Origin: CAYUYV01 sp050331455
Lineage (GTDB): Bacteria > Pseudomonadota > Alphaproteobacteria > JAJFIK01
Length of the DNA: 40,999 nucleotides
Assembly: GCA_050331455.1 (NCBI GenBank)
Contig: JBHJGV010000025.1
Span: forward strand, 1-40,999
Direction of reading: 5' to 3'
How positions within the stretch are numbered: position 1 is the first letter of the stretch; every line of letters begins with the position of its first letter. The notes beneath the pieces were generated by a model. It was not told the origin of the DNA. It worked only from the letters and a program-made list of their open reading frames with translations, and did no database searches. The translations under genes were made by a program, and so were the position numbers. Shown in pieces: positions 33,921 to 40,999 of the stretch.

Positions 33921-35624
33921 CTAAAGATCCCGAAATACGCGAAATCCGATGGTTGGGTCCGCGCTTTCTGAAACACGCGGACCGCGTGCCGCGGAGCGAA
34001 TCGCTGTTGCAGCGCTCATCCATGATCCACCGCGAATCACCCGTTGGTCGCAGATCCGGTCCCAGCAGTCCGCGGTCCATTCCGCGACATTGCCGTGCAT
34101 GTCCCGCAGGCCGAGGCTGTTTTTCGGATGCTTGTCTACCCGGGACGGACCTGCCGGCGATCGTCCCATCACATTGAAAGGGGTCTCTTGAGCAGCGTCG
34201 AAGCGGGCCTGAACCGGCGAGATCCGGTCTCCGAAATGGAAGGCCGATGGCGAGCCTGCCCGGGCCGCGACTTCCCATTCCACTTCCGAGGGCAGCCGAT
34301 AGGTCCGCCCGGTGAGGGACCCAAGCCAGGCCGCATAGCGCTGGGTATCCTCCCAGGTTACACCGGTCACGGGCAGGTTGCCGGCTTCACCGCCGCTCAC
34401 GGGACCGGCCGCCGGCCGCCGGCAGGCGCCGGCATCGACACAGGCGGCCCACTGGTCCCGTGTGACCTCGGTTTCCCCGGCAAGCCGTGCCTGGGTGAGA
34501 TGGACGAGGCGCAAGGGCAGATCGTGCTCGCCGGGCGGCCGGCGCTCCGGTTCCGTGCCGACCGGACCGGACAAGGGCGGAAGCAGGATCAAGGTCGGGC
34601 AGGCCGCACAATCCTTCAGGCGGATCAGGCTGGATTGCCGGCCCGTCATCACTTGGCGCCGGCTCAAAAGCGCCGTGAAGGCGTGGCCCGTGGCACCGTC
34701 CGCCGCGGCGACCCGTGTCCAGCCGCCCGGATCCGGCGACCCCAAGACGGTCACCGCCTCTCCGGCTGCAATAAAGGCGCTCACAAGCGCTCCTGCCTCC
34801 GGTTCCGCGCGCAGGCGGAAAGCCCGCCGGGCGTAAAGCGTCTTGGCGTCCGTCAGATCCTCGACGGGCAGAAAAGCATCCGACCGGGACGCCGCTGCGA
34901 TACCGGGAGCCTTTTTCGACGCGTCCGTCGTAAAGGCGTCGCCGACCCTGGCCGACGTGTCGGCTACAAGGTCATCGCCATGGCGCCACGCCAAAAATCC
35001 GGCCGCGCCGATCAGCACCAGAAAGGCGGCGGCCAGGAGACCGGTCACCCGACGTCCGCCCGGATCGTCGGCAGAGCGCCGGGCCCGATCCCGCTCAGCC
35101 TGCCAGGTGCCCTCTCGGCTACGGTGCAGGGCAGCAGCCTGGGTGCTGCCCCACCGGATCTTCCGGCGTTTGGTGGTGGGGGAGGTCTTGGGAGCCGAAG
35201 CGCTCCCGGTTTCGGCGGTCCCGTCGGCCGCGCGTGCACCGGCGCCCAGAATGGCGAACATGGCGTCGGGCGTATCGAAATGCGTCAAGGCCAGGGGCTG
35301 GAAACCCGGCGGTCCCGTTTCCGGTGCCTCGCTGCCGATGAGCAGCGCGGCGACGATGCCCTGGTCCCGATGGCCTGCGATGAAGTCTTCGAGGCGTTCG
35401 GACGCCTCGGCCGCATCGCTGTCCCGGTCCAGTTCGACGACTGCGCAGGGTTTGGGGCCGGTCAAGGACCCGGCGAGATCGGCCATGGAGACTGGTGATC
35501 CGGCTGCGCCGTGACGGTCCGTGAGCAGTCGGATCCAGGCCACCCGCCCGTCGGCGCCGGCGGTTGCCACCCGCCCGCGGAGCCCTTCCATATCCAAGGG
35601 CAGGATTTCCAGAAATGCACCCAT
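33921..35624 (-). CDS. Membrane-anchored protein with SH3-like and FGE-sulfatase-like (SUMF1) domains
   Basis: The protein has 567 residues. A cytoplasmic N-terminal domain of unknown type (about 1-130) is followed by a basic linker and one TM helix (about 193-212). The outer part has a bacterial SH3-like domain (about 255-325), then a DCAACPTLILLPP motif that opens the SUMF1/FGE-sulfatase domain (about 337-567). That domain has VTGVTWEDTQRYAAWLGSLTGRTYRLPSEVEWE, LRDMHGNVAEWTADCW and IRGGSW. The cysteine pair of true formylglycine-generating enzymes is absent near the end (RGGSWMSAATAIRSAARGP), so it is probably a binding or non-FGE member. It lies about 90 bp downstream of a similarly organised gene on the same strand. 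Confidence 0.82.
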   Translation of the reverse strand: MGAFLEILPLDMEGLRGRVATAGADGRVAWIRLLTDRHGAAGSPVSMADLAGSLTGPKPCAVVELDRDSDAAEASERLEDFIAGHRDQGIVAALLIGSEAPETGPPGFQPLALTHFDTPDAMFAILGAGARAADGTAETGSASAPKTSPTTKRRKIRWGSTQAAALHRSREGTWQAERDRARRSADDPGGRRVTGLLAAAFLVLIGAAGFLAWRHGDDLVADTSARVGDAFTTDASKKAPGIAAASRSDAFLPVEDLTDAKTLYARRAFRLRAEPEAGALVSAFIAAGEAVTVLGSPDPGGWTRVAAADGATGHAFTALLSRRQVMTGRQSSLIRLKDCAACPTLILLPPLSGPVGTEPERRPPGEHDLPLRLVHLTQARLAGETEVTRDQWAACVDAGACRRPAAGPVSGGEAGNLPVTGVTWEDTQRYAAWLGSLTGRTYRLPSEVEWEVAARAGSPSAFHFGDRISPVQARFDAAQETPFNVMGRSPAGPSRVDKHPKNSLGLRDMHGNVAEWTADCWDRICDQRVIRGGSWMSAATAIRSAARGPRVSESADPTIGFRVFRDL

Positions 35625-35717
35625 GAGCGGTCCCAGCGCTTGATGAGGCTTTGGGCTTAGTGACCCTTCGTGCCGATCTCAGGGCAGGGCCCCGTCATAC
35701 CAAGACGGGGTGCGCCT

Positions 35718-37844
35718 TCAGAGCGGCCGGGCCACCCGAAAGCCGCCGCTGCCTCCTGAGAGACCGGATGCTCCATTGGCATCGCCGATTTCACGGGCCT
35801 GGCGCACCGATCCCGGATCGGCCACGGAATAGGTCTTGCCGGTCTTGGACGATAACCAGGCGGCATAGGAGCGGGCGTCGGCGCCGGTCAGGTCCTCGGC
35901 GGCCGCGCCGGTCTCGCCCGGTCCCGGTGGGGCGCCGCGGGCCGGGCAAATGCCCTCCCGGACACAGGCCCACCATTGGCTTTGGGTCACCGGCCGTTGA
36001 CTGAGGTAAAGCGGTTCGGGCCCCGCGCCCGTGACCAGGACCATGGCAGGACAGGTTGCGCAATCGCGCGTGGCGGCGTCCTGTCGGGCGCCGGACGTTG
36101 AACGGCGTTCGGGGCGCAGCAAAGCGGCCTGGACATAGCCGGGCAGATCCGTGCCCGAAACCCGCACCGGTGCCCAGCCATCGGCGGGGAAATCCTCCAG
36201 CACCAGGATGGGTTCACCCGCGCCGATCCGCCCCAGCGTCACACAATCCCCGGCCGGGCAGGCATGGACCACGGCCGGTGCCGTGGCCAGGAACGCGCCG
36301 GCTCTTAAGGAGGGGCGGGACGGCCGTGCAGGCGCCTGGGGTCTGGCGGGTGTCGATTGGGGTGTGGCAGCGGTTGGGGCGTCCTGTCGAGCCCCAGGCC
36401 CGTCCGCGGGCGCTGTCACCGGTGTGATCGGCGTCGGCGCGCCTTCCGTCACGTCGCCAGAATCCGCGGCCACGGAGGGCGTGACGGGCGCGGGCGGCGC
36501 TGGCTCTTCAGGCGTCGGATCGGCGGGCTCCGCATTCAGGAGGGCCGTGGTCTGGGGGTCCTGAGGAGGGGCCGAAGGGTCCGGCGCCTGCTGCGGGGCC
36601 AGACTGGCCGGGCGCAGGACGGGATAGGCAAAGCCCAGCCGGGCCGGGGACATGGGATTGTCCGGCACGTCGCTGTCCGGTTCATCGGGAGCCTGCGCAT
36701 TGTCCGTGGTCTCGGCGTCGGCGTCGGCCTTGCTGTTTTCCTGGGCGGGCGTGGCTCTCTGGGCCGTTTCGACGCTCATCGGATCCGGCAGCGAAGATTC
36801 ATCCGGGATGGAACGATCCTCTTCGGCTGGAACGGCGGATCCGGGTATCGATTGATCGGGGTCTTCCGCACCATTGGGCACACTTGCCAGGAGGGCCTCA
36901 GCGAGCCGTGTTGCCAAATCGCTGACGGGCTCCGTCTGTCCATCGCCGATCTCAGCGGCGGCGGTCTCTTCGGATGCGCTGTCGTCGGATTGGCCATCGT
37001 TAGGGGTGTCGCTCGGCCCTTCGCCCGCCGCCGATTGGATTTCAGGCGTCCTCTGCGCGGCGGTGCCGTTGGTTGGTGCCGCGCTCGTGTCCGGCGCGGC
37101 CCGGGTCCGGGGGGCCGGTTCGGACAGCGTTACCAGGGTGTCCCGTTCGGCTTTTGCTTGTTCGGTGCGCGCCGCCTGTCGATCCGTCCACCACACGGCG
37201 ACCGCGCCGCACAGGACGAGAAACGCCAGCACGGCAATGGCCCGCGCCCAGACCCGCGACCAGCTGTCCTTGCGGCCGCGCCGCGGTGCGGCGGTCTCGC
37301 CGGTCGGCGGAGGGGCGGCGGCGATGTCCGCCATTTCGTTGGGGGGCGCCAGGTCATTGGGGGGCGCCAGGTCGTTGGGAGGCGTCAGGGTGTCGGGGGG
37401 CGTCAGGGCGCCGCCGGTCTCCCCCTCCAACAGGTCCCGCGGACCGGTCAACGGCGGAAAGGGCGGCGGTCCGGCATGGACGTCCGCGCCGATCACGATC
37501 CGGCCGTCATTCTCCGGGTCGGCCATCACGACGTGGAAATCCGCAGGCATGGTCAGTTCCGGGTCCCGCGCCGCCAGGAGCAGCGTGTCCAGGTCCTCCG
37601 GCAGGCTGTCGTGACCTTCCTTGGACAGATAGGTCAAGACCTCGGAGGCATTCTTTTCCTGGGGGATTCGGACAAAGCACATGGCGCGGCGGTGGAGAAA
37701 CAGACGCCGCAGACCCTCATCAAGGGACTCGTTCTCGGAGAACGGGGCCGTGATCCAGGTCTGGTACCCTCGCTCATCGAGTTTTTTCAAACGGCGATAC
37801 AGTCCGTCATATGTCAATTCGGTGGTATCGAGGATGACCTCCAC
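35718..37844 (-). CDS. Membrane-anchored protein with SH3-like domain and degenerate FGE-sulfatase-like domain
   Basis: This 708-residue protein has the same plan as the downstream gene product: a cytoplasmic N-terminal domain (about 1-125), a Pro-rich linker with a repeated APPNDL unit, one TM helix (about 199-219), a long Pro/Ala/Asp-rich periplasmic spacer (about 225-505), an SH3-like domain (about 510-575), then DCATCPAMVLV and a shortened SUMF1-like end (LYLSQRPVTQSQWWACVREG, SYAAWLSSKTGKTY, GGFRVARPL). The central part of the FGE domain, with the GNVAEW and RGGSW motifs, is missing. The GTG start at 37844 has AAAGGAG five to six bases upstream, and a candidate promoter lies at 37882-37910. 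The N-terminal domain was not recognised. Confidence 0.75.
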   Translation of the reverse strand: MEVILDTTELTYDGLYRRLKKLDERGYQTWITAPFSENESLDEGLRRLFLHRRAMCFVRIPQEKNASEVLTYLSKEGHDSLPEDLDTLLLAARDPELTMPADFHVVMADPENDGRIVIGADVHAGPPPFPPLTGPRDLLEGETGGALTPPDTLTPPNDLAPPNDLAPPNEMADIAAAPPPTGETAAPRRGRKDSWSRVWARAIAVLAFLVLCGAVAVWWTDRQAARTEQAKAERDTLVTLSEPAPRTRAAPDTSAAPTNGTAAQRTPEIQSAAGEGPSDTPNDGQSDDSASEETAAAEIGDGQTEPVSDLATRLAEALLASVPNGAEDPDQSIPGSAVPAEEDRSIPDESSLPDPMSVETAQRATPAQENSKADADAETTDNAQAPDEPDSDVPDNPMSPARLGFAYPVLRPASLAPQQAPDPSAPPQDPQTTALLNAEPADPTPEEPAPPAPVTPSVAADSGDVTEGAPTPITPVTAPADGPGARQDAPTAATPQSTPARPQAPARPSRPSLRAGAFLATAPAVVHACPAGDCVTLGRIGAGEPILVLEDFPADGWAPVRVSGTDLPGYVQAALLRPERRSTSGARQDAATRDCATCPAMVLVTGAGPEPLYLSQRPVTQSQWWACVREGICPARGAPPGPGETGAAAEDLTGADARSYAAWLSSKTGKTYSVADPGSVRQAREIGDANGASGLSGGSGGFRVARPL

Positions 37845-37881
37845 CTGCCTCTCCTTTCACAGGCTGTACTCAAGCGTCTCA

Positions 37882-37910
37882 TTTATTGGGCTAGGGTATC
37901 GCCAACTCAA
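37882..37910 (-). promoter_or_regulatory. Candidate sigma-70 promoter for the FGE-like gene pair
   Basis: On the minus strand TTGAGT (37910-37905) and AATAAA (37887-37882) are separated by exactly 17 bp, about 38 bp before the GTG start at 37844. Each box matches four of six consensus bases. Confidence 0.4.
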
Positions 37911-38014
37911 TGACAAGGCGCATCTTATCTCGGGCTGACCGATTATGACAGGCGCGGCGCCGGTCCGGTCGGACTAACCCCTCAGGACCGATGGCCTGCC
38001 CCCCCCCAAGCGCT

Positions 38015-38053
38015 GTGATCAGGAGCCGTGATCAGGGGCCGTGATCAGGGGCC
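38015..38053. repeat. 13-bp triple tandem repeat at the 3' end of a membrane protein gene
   Basis: GTGATCAGG(A/G)GCC occurs three times in tandem (38015, 38028, 38041). The third copy contains the stop codon of the minus-strand gene that ends at 38045. A run of nine C residues lies just beyond at 37999-38007. Slippage in either could alter the end of the gene or the spacing to its neighbour. Confidence 0.85.
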
Positions 38054-38686
38054 GTCCCCGTTCGGAGGGGGCGTCTCCGAGGAGGGGTCACCCGACTTCG
38101 GGAAGATATAACGAATGATCACGACCATGACCGTTCCGAGCTGAACGGTCGTGGCCCCGATGATCGAGGTGACGGCCGTACTGTTGACCGACCGGTCGCC
38201 CCATTTCAGATGTTCAACGACCGCGGCCCGGTCCGCCCCGCTGGTCCCGTAAATCAGGGCATAGAAGATCAGCTCCGAGAAAAACACCGTACCCAACAGA
38301 CCCAGGACAATGATATTCGCGATGCTGAACAACACCACGATCCGGGTGGCCATGTTGCGGCGCAGGTCGGCGTCACCGCGCCGCAGGGCATGATGCTCCG
38401 TGCGGGCCCGGTGATCGCCGTATTGCTGAATAACCTTTTCGATGTCCTCGGTGGTTTGAGCCTGGCCGAGCTGTTTGGCCAGAATTTCCTCGATCCTCAG
38501 TTCGAAGATTCCGCCGCCCGAGCCCGGATCCGCGCTGGGTTCCTTTGGTTTGGTCTCGGCATAGGCCGAAAGGGGCCTGTCGACGGTGCGGCCCGTGGCC
38601 CTCCCCGATGGCTCCTCCGCCGACGCGCCAGTCACCGGTGTCGCGGCGACGGCGCCCGGACCAGTGCTGACGGAAGGATCAGTCAT
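38045..38686 (-). CDS. Hypothetical two-TM membrane protein
   Basis: The product has 213 residues from the ATG at 38686. A disordered N-terminal third rich in Thr, Ala and Pro leads to a charged helix (about residues 65-105, FELRIEEILAKQLGQAQTT then HRARTEHHALRRGDADLRRN). Two TM segments follow: TRIVVLFSIANIIVLGLLGT and, after a loop of about 35 residues, AVTSIIGATTVQLGTVMVVI. The tail is short and Pro-rich. I do not recognise the family. A small ribbon-helix-helix-like gene lies about 80 bp upstream on the same strand and may be co-transcribed. An in-frame start at 38770 would overlap the neighbour and is less likely. Confidence 0.65.
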   Translation of the reverse strand: MTDPSVSTGPGAVAATPVTGASAEEPSGRATGRTVDRPLSAYAETKPKEPSADPGSGGGIFELRIEEILAKQLGQAQTTEDIEKVIQQYGDHRARTEHHALRRGDADLRRNMATRIVVLFSIANIIVLGLLGTVFFSELIFYALIYGTSGADRAAVVEHLKWGDRSVNSTAVTSIIGATTVQLGTVMVVIIRYIFPKSGDPSSETPPPNGDGP

Positions 38687-38766
38687 CGGATTACCGAAGT
38701 CCTGCGGGACTGGAAGTGTTTGTGCGCGGGTTCGGTGTGGGAAAGCGCGAGATCGCGGTGCTTTCC

Positions 38767-39093
38767 TCACAAATTCAGGATGATGGACTTTTTGTCCGTT
38801 TCCTGTTCATCGCTGATCGTAACCACATGGCTATCGCCGGCCGTATCGGCCGCGACCTTGGTCAGCAGCAGCGCCCGCTGCAGAACCTGGGACCGCGTAT
38901 TGACGCCCAGCTTGTCCATCAGTTCATCCATGATGGCAGCCGTGCGGTCGTCAATAATGAAGGTCGTCTTCAGCTTGCCCTGGGGCGCCTTGCGTGAAGT
39001 GTTTTTGGTTCTGCCGTTTGCGGATTTTGCCGTTTCGGCATCCATAGCGGCCGTGCCGTCCGCATCGTTCATACCATCGACATGATCGACCAT
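38767..39093 (-). CDS. Small ribbon-helix-helix-like protein
   Basis: The product has 108 residues from the ATG at 39093 (GGAAGTGGGG upstream). The first 40 residues are polar and disordered. The centre, KTTFIIDDRTAAIMDELMDK then LGVNTRSQVLQRALLLTK, has the strand-helix-helix pattern of RHH DNA-binding proteins such as Arc, CopG and ParG, with basic and Thr/Ser residues where the helix turn is expected. The C-terminus forms a hydrophobic strand-like end (KKSIILNL). A candidate promoter with overlapping ATATGT repeats lies about 110 bp upstream, which would suit autoregulation. RHH assignment is by pattern only; it could also be a dimerising cytoplasmic protein that does not bind DNA. Confidence 0.6.
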   Translation of the reverse strand: MVDHVDGMNDADGTAAMDAETAKSANGRTKNTSRKAPQGKLKTTFIIDDRTAAIMDELMDKLGVNTRSQVLQRALLLTKVAADTAGDSHVVTISDEQETDKKSIILNL

Positions 39094-39600
39094 TGCAAGA
39101 CCCCACTTCCATCGTCTGTGAGCACTCAAATCCGTGAGCACCCAGCCCATCCGTGCCAGAGCATGCGCTCAGGCCGTGATGTTGCTCGATCTCGGCTGGA
39201 CGAAAGACGATAAGCGGCAGCCCCGCATATGTCAATCTTTTATATGTGTAAATTATCGCCGTTTGCATGACCGATGCCGTCTATTCGACGGCATTCTTCC
39301 GTACATCATATTTCGAATGTATGTGTGAAAGCTGCCTGGAAATCGACCCAATCGTGGATGACTCTCTTGAAAGTGACGGATGAGCGACTGATTTCTTGCG
39401 CAGCCGGAATGGGTCGGCACGCCTGATCTGGGGCTTCTCTTCGCCAGGCTCTAATCCACAGGCCTTTGATCGATAGGACTTTGATCGACAGGAAAATGAC
39501 ACGTGACAGGTTGTGCCGGCCCCGACGCACCCATTCCGATGGGGCGCATGGGCCTTTGGATAGGACTGACGGCACGCTGTCTTCAGGGAGGACTGGACCG
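39094..39600. other. AT-rich divergent intergenic region with hairpin and short repeats
   Basis: This 507-bp region contains the AT-rich island at 39226-39330, unusual for this GC-rich window. There is an 8-bp hairpin ATGCCGTC-TATTC-GACGGCAT ending near 39292, and a 15-bp tandem repeat (TTTGATCGA(T/C)AGGA, 39466-39495). It should carry the promoters of the RHH-like gene (minus) and the hypothetical gene (plus). No coding sequence is supported. Confidence 0.55.
39207..39235 (-). promoter_or_regulatory. Candidate sigma-70 promoter of the RHH-like gene, with ATATGT repeats
   Basis: On the minus strand TTGACA (39235-39230, perfect -35) is followed after 17 bp by TATCGT (39212-39207). Copies of ATATGT on the plus strand at 39227-39232 and 39242-39247, with a related GTATGT near 39319, overlap or flank the -35 box and could be operator half-sites. 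Confidence 0.5.
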
Positions 39601-40314
39601 ATGAAAAATGCCGCCTCGTTTCTCCCGTTCGCGTCCCAATCCGGCTCCGCGGCCGACGGTCTTTTCCGGTTCGACTGTGTGGGCGATGCCCATGAGACCG
39701 TTCGCTTCCTGGATCGCACCAAGAATGCGTGCCCCCGGTCCCAGGCGATGTTCGTCGTTGTGGTCATGGCTATGAACGAACTGCGCCGTCACTTTGTCGG
39801 AGGAGACGATCTGAAGGGCGTCCTGCACCGGCGGTCCGAGTCGATCGAGTTCTATTTCTTCGATGTGGCTCTGTCCGGAGAGGTGCGCGCAGACACCGTC
39901 GTCATCGACCGCATTGTCTTGCTGGACCCGGATGATCCCGGTGCCGGGCGCGCTTCGGCGCTGGAGACCCATGTGGCCAAGGGAAGAAAGAGGGCCTCGC
40001 CCGACAACAGCGCTTTCGGGCGACCTCGCAGCCTCCTGATCGCTCGAGCGGGCATCGGCGCGGATCGATGTTCCTTCGTGCGGGAACCGAACGGCCAATC
40101 CTCCGAAACCGCCCCAAAACTGCCCGCCCAAATACCGCCCACCAAGACATTGCCCCCCCCGACAAGGCCTATCTCCAAGCGGCCAAGGGCGATATTGGGC
40201 TTCATGCGCCAGCCCCCCCAATCCATTCGATGTCCGGCAAAACCGGTGGGCCCATGGGCAGCCAACCCCGGCGATGCCGCGGCGCCCGACGGCATATGCC
40301 TGGTTCCGTCTTGA
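39601..40314 (+). CDS. Hypothetical protein
   Basis: This 237-residue reading frame starts at an ATG at 39601 with a good GGAGGA site about eight bases upstream. The first 120 residues have an ordinary protein composition, with a helix (MFVVVVMAMNELRRHFVGGD) and alternating hydrophobic strands (SIEFYFFDVALSGEVRADTV). The rest is Pro/Arg/Lys-rich and less protein-like, and contains a run of eight C residues near 40153, so the native end may be earlier or in another frame. No signal peptide or known motif is recognised. The opposite strand also has open frames, but without a ribosome binding site or protein-like composition. Confidence 0.5.
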   Translation: MKNAASFLPFASQSGSAADGLFRFDCVGDAHETVRFLDRTKNACPRSQAMFVVVVMAMNELRRHFVGGDDLKGVLHRRSESIEFYFFDVALSGEVRADTVVIDRIVLLDPDDPGAGRASALETHVAKGRKRASPDNSAFGRPRSLLIARAGIGADRCSFVREPNGQSSETAPKLPAQIPPTKTLPPPTRPISKRPRAILGFMRQPPQSIRCPAKPVGPWAANPGDAAAPDGICLVPS

Positions 40315-40483
40315 GGGACGGTCTGGTGGTGCCCCGCCGCCTCCGCCTGTGTCACGCCCTCTGAACGTCCGCTCCGCGACGGGATGCGCCGCCCCGTTGT
40401 ATCCGGCATACTGGTGTGCGAACCCGGCACCCACCAGCACACACACGGTCCGGATCTCCGGCGTCCATTGGGGGACTTGAACC

Positions 40484-40879
40484 ATGTCCAAACGTGTTCT
40501 TCCGGCCGTTGTCGCCGTTCTCGGCATCTGCGCTCAAATCGGCCTGGCGTCCTTCGCCCTGGCCCAGGACGAGGGCCGGGAGGGGCGCGGCTCGTTTCCG
40601 GTCCGCAATCCCAGCCGTTTCGACCGACCCGTGGGCACCTGCGCCACGGTCGAGGGCTGTGAAGCGCTGAAAACCGCCTGTGCGGGCCTCGAAGGCCATG
40701 TCTTCGAGGCGTCCAACGAGCCGGCAAACGAGGGCATTTGCCGGAAAGAGCGGGCCGACGTCAGCGAAGCGAAATGCTTCAGTATTCCCTTGTGCAACCA
40801 GCTCGCCCTTACCTGCAAAGGCAGCTTCGAGCGCTACCTGCCGGGGATCGGTGTGTGCAGATTGGACGGACCGTCTTGA
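40484..40879 (+). CDS. Small secreted cysteine-rich protein
   Basis: This 131-residue protein has a clear signal peptide (RVLPAVVAVLGICAQIGLA, likely cut after ALA or AQ near residue 28). The mature part, about 100 residues, contains eight cysteines, spaced as if for four disulfide bonds (in GTCATVEGC, LKTACAG, EGICRK, AKCFSIPLC, LTCKG and GVCRL). GGGGGAC lies upstream of the ATG at 40484. The family is not recognised. Disulfide formation in the periplasm or outside the cell is inferred. Confidence 0.72.
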   Translation: MSKRVLPAVVAVLGICAQIGLASFALAQDEGREGRGSFPVRNPSRFDRPVGTCATVEGCEALKTACAGLEGHVFEASNEPANEGICRKERADVSEAKCFSIPLCNQLALTCKGSFERYLPGIGVCRLDGPS

Positions 40880-40930
40880 AGCGCCGATGATCTCATTCCG
40901 GACCATCATGCCTTTGCCAGGGTCGCGGCG

Positions 40931-40983
40931 CCCGCCCAACGGGGGGGCCCCCGCGGGGCGGGCCCGCGGGGCCGGCGGGCAGA
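40931..40983. other. Extreme GC run at the window end
   Basis: The last bases are almost pure G and C, with runs of seven G and five C and overlapping GGGCCC-type palindromes. They could fold into a strong hairpin downstream of the secreted-protein gene, or be an assembly-edge artefact. There is no T run. Confidence 0.3.
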
Positions 40984-40999
40984 AGAACCAACGCGCGGT

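Noticed and set aside
33921..34600. True formylglycine-generating enzyme activity
   Set aside because: The active-site cysteine pair near the C-terminus of real FGE is absent, and no sulfatase gene is nearby.
36357..37913. A 518-codon plus-strand frame opposite the degenerate FGE-like gene
   Set aside because: Arg/Gly-rich and without motifs. The minus strand has a ribosome binding site, promoter, TM helix and SH3-like domain.
39583..40527. A minus-strand frame of 314 codons opposite the hypothetical gene
   Set aside because: It has no ribosome binding site and a low-complexity Gly/Arg/Pro composition, and it runs into the secreted-protein gene region. The plus frame has a good GGAGGA site.
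1..40999. tRNA, rRNA, CRISPR arrays, phage or IS elements
   Set aside because: None was recognised on reading the gaps on both strands by eye; a covariance-model and profile search would be needed to exclude small RNAs.

Overview
The window is a GC-rich, densely coded chromosomal segment that looks alphaproteobacterial. The evidence is an RNase E with a large insertion in its S1 domain and a C-terminal Gly-Trp-Trp tail, the gene order rne - amiC-type amidase - PBP1A - prfB, a bactofilin/M23 pair, a DUF455 ferritin-like gene coupled to a Bcp peroxiredoxin, and a very large AsmA/YhdP-like protein. Order or family cannot be fixed from the sequence alone. I see no tRNA, rRNA, CRISPR array, prophage or intact insertion sequence.

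Layout. 1-5.2 kb: ribosomal protein L25 (minus) behind an attenuator-like hairpin, then a cNMP-binding/thioredoxin-reductase-like protein and a PAS-rich hybrid histidine kinase. Each of these two is split by an apparent -1 frameshift. 5.2-15.4 kb: RNase E (minus), a 1.1 kb non-coding gap with several hairpins, then the cell-wall genes amiC-type amidase and PBP1A, and prfB with its programmed +1 frameshift site. 15.5-19.1 kb (minus): bcp, DUF455, M23 endopeptidase and bactofilin, a second envelope-shaping group. 19.3-26.2 kb: an AsmA/YhdP-like envelope protein, then a divergent polysaccharide flippase and group-1 glycosyltransferase. 26.6-29.9 kb: a P-loop ATPase with a roughly 500-residue acidic tail and no obvious known role. 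29.9-33.7 kb (minus): tRNA 2-selenouridine synthase, SixA-type phosphatase, a sterol-desaturase-family hydroxylase, a TerB-like protein and an alanine-rich Lpp-like lipoprotein with a strong terminator. 33.9-39.1 kb (minus): two similarly built single-pass membrane proteins with SH3-like and FGE-sulfatase-like domains, a two-TM membrane protein and a small ribbon-helix-helix-like protein. 39.6-40.9 kb (plus): a hypothetical protein and a small secreted protein with eight cysteines.

The main themes are peptidoglycan synthesis and remodelling (amidase, PBP1A, M23, bactofilin, Lpp-like lipoprotein), surface polysaccharide, and translation/RNA metabolism (L25, RNase E, RF2, selenouridine synthase). 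The points most worth a second look are the UAA (not UGA) stop in the prfB frameshift site, the two split genes, the acidic-tail ATPase, and the paired membrane-anchored FGE-like proteins. All functional statements come from motifs read by eye; no database search was possible.
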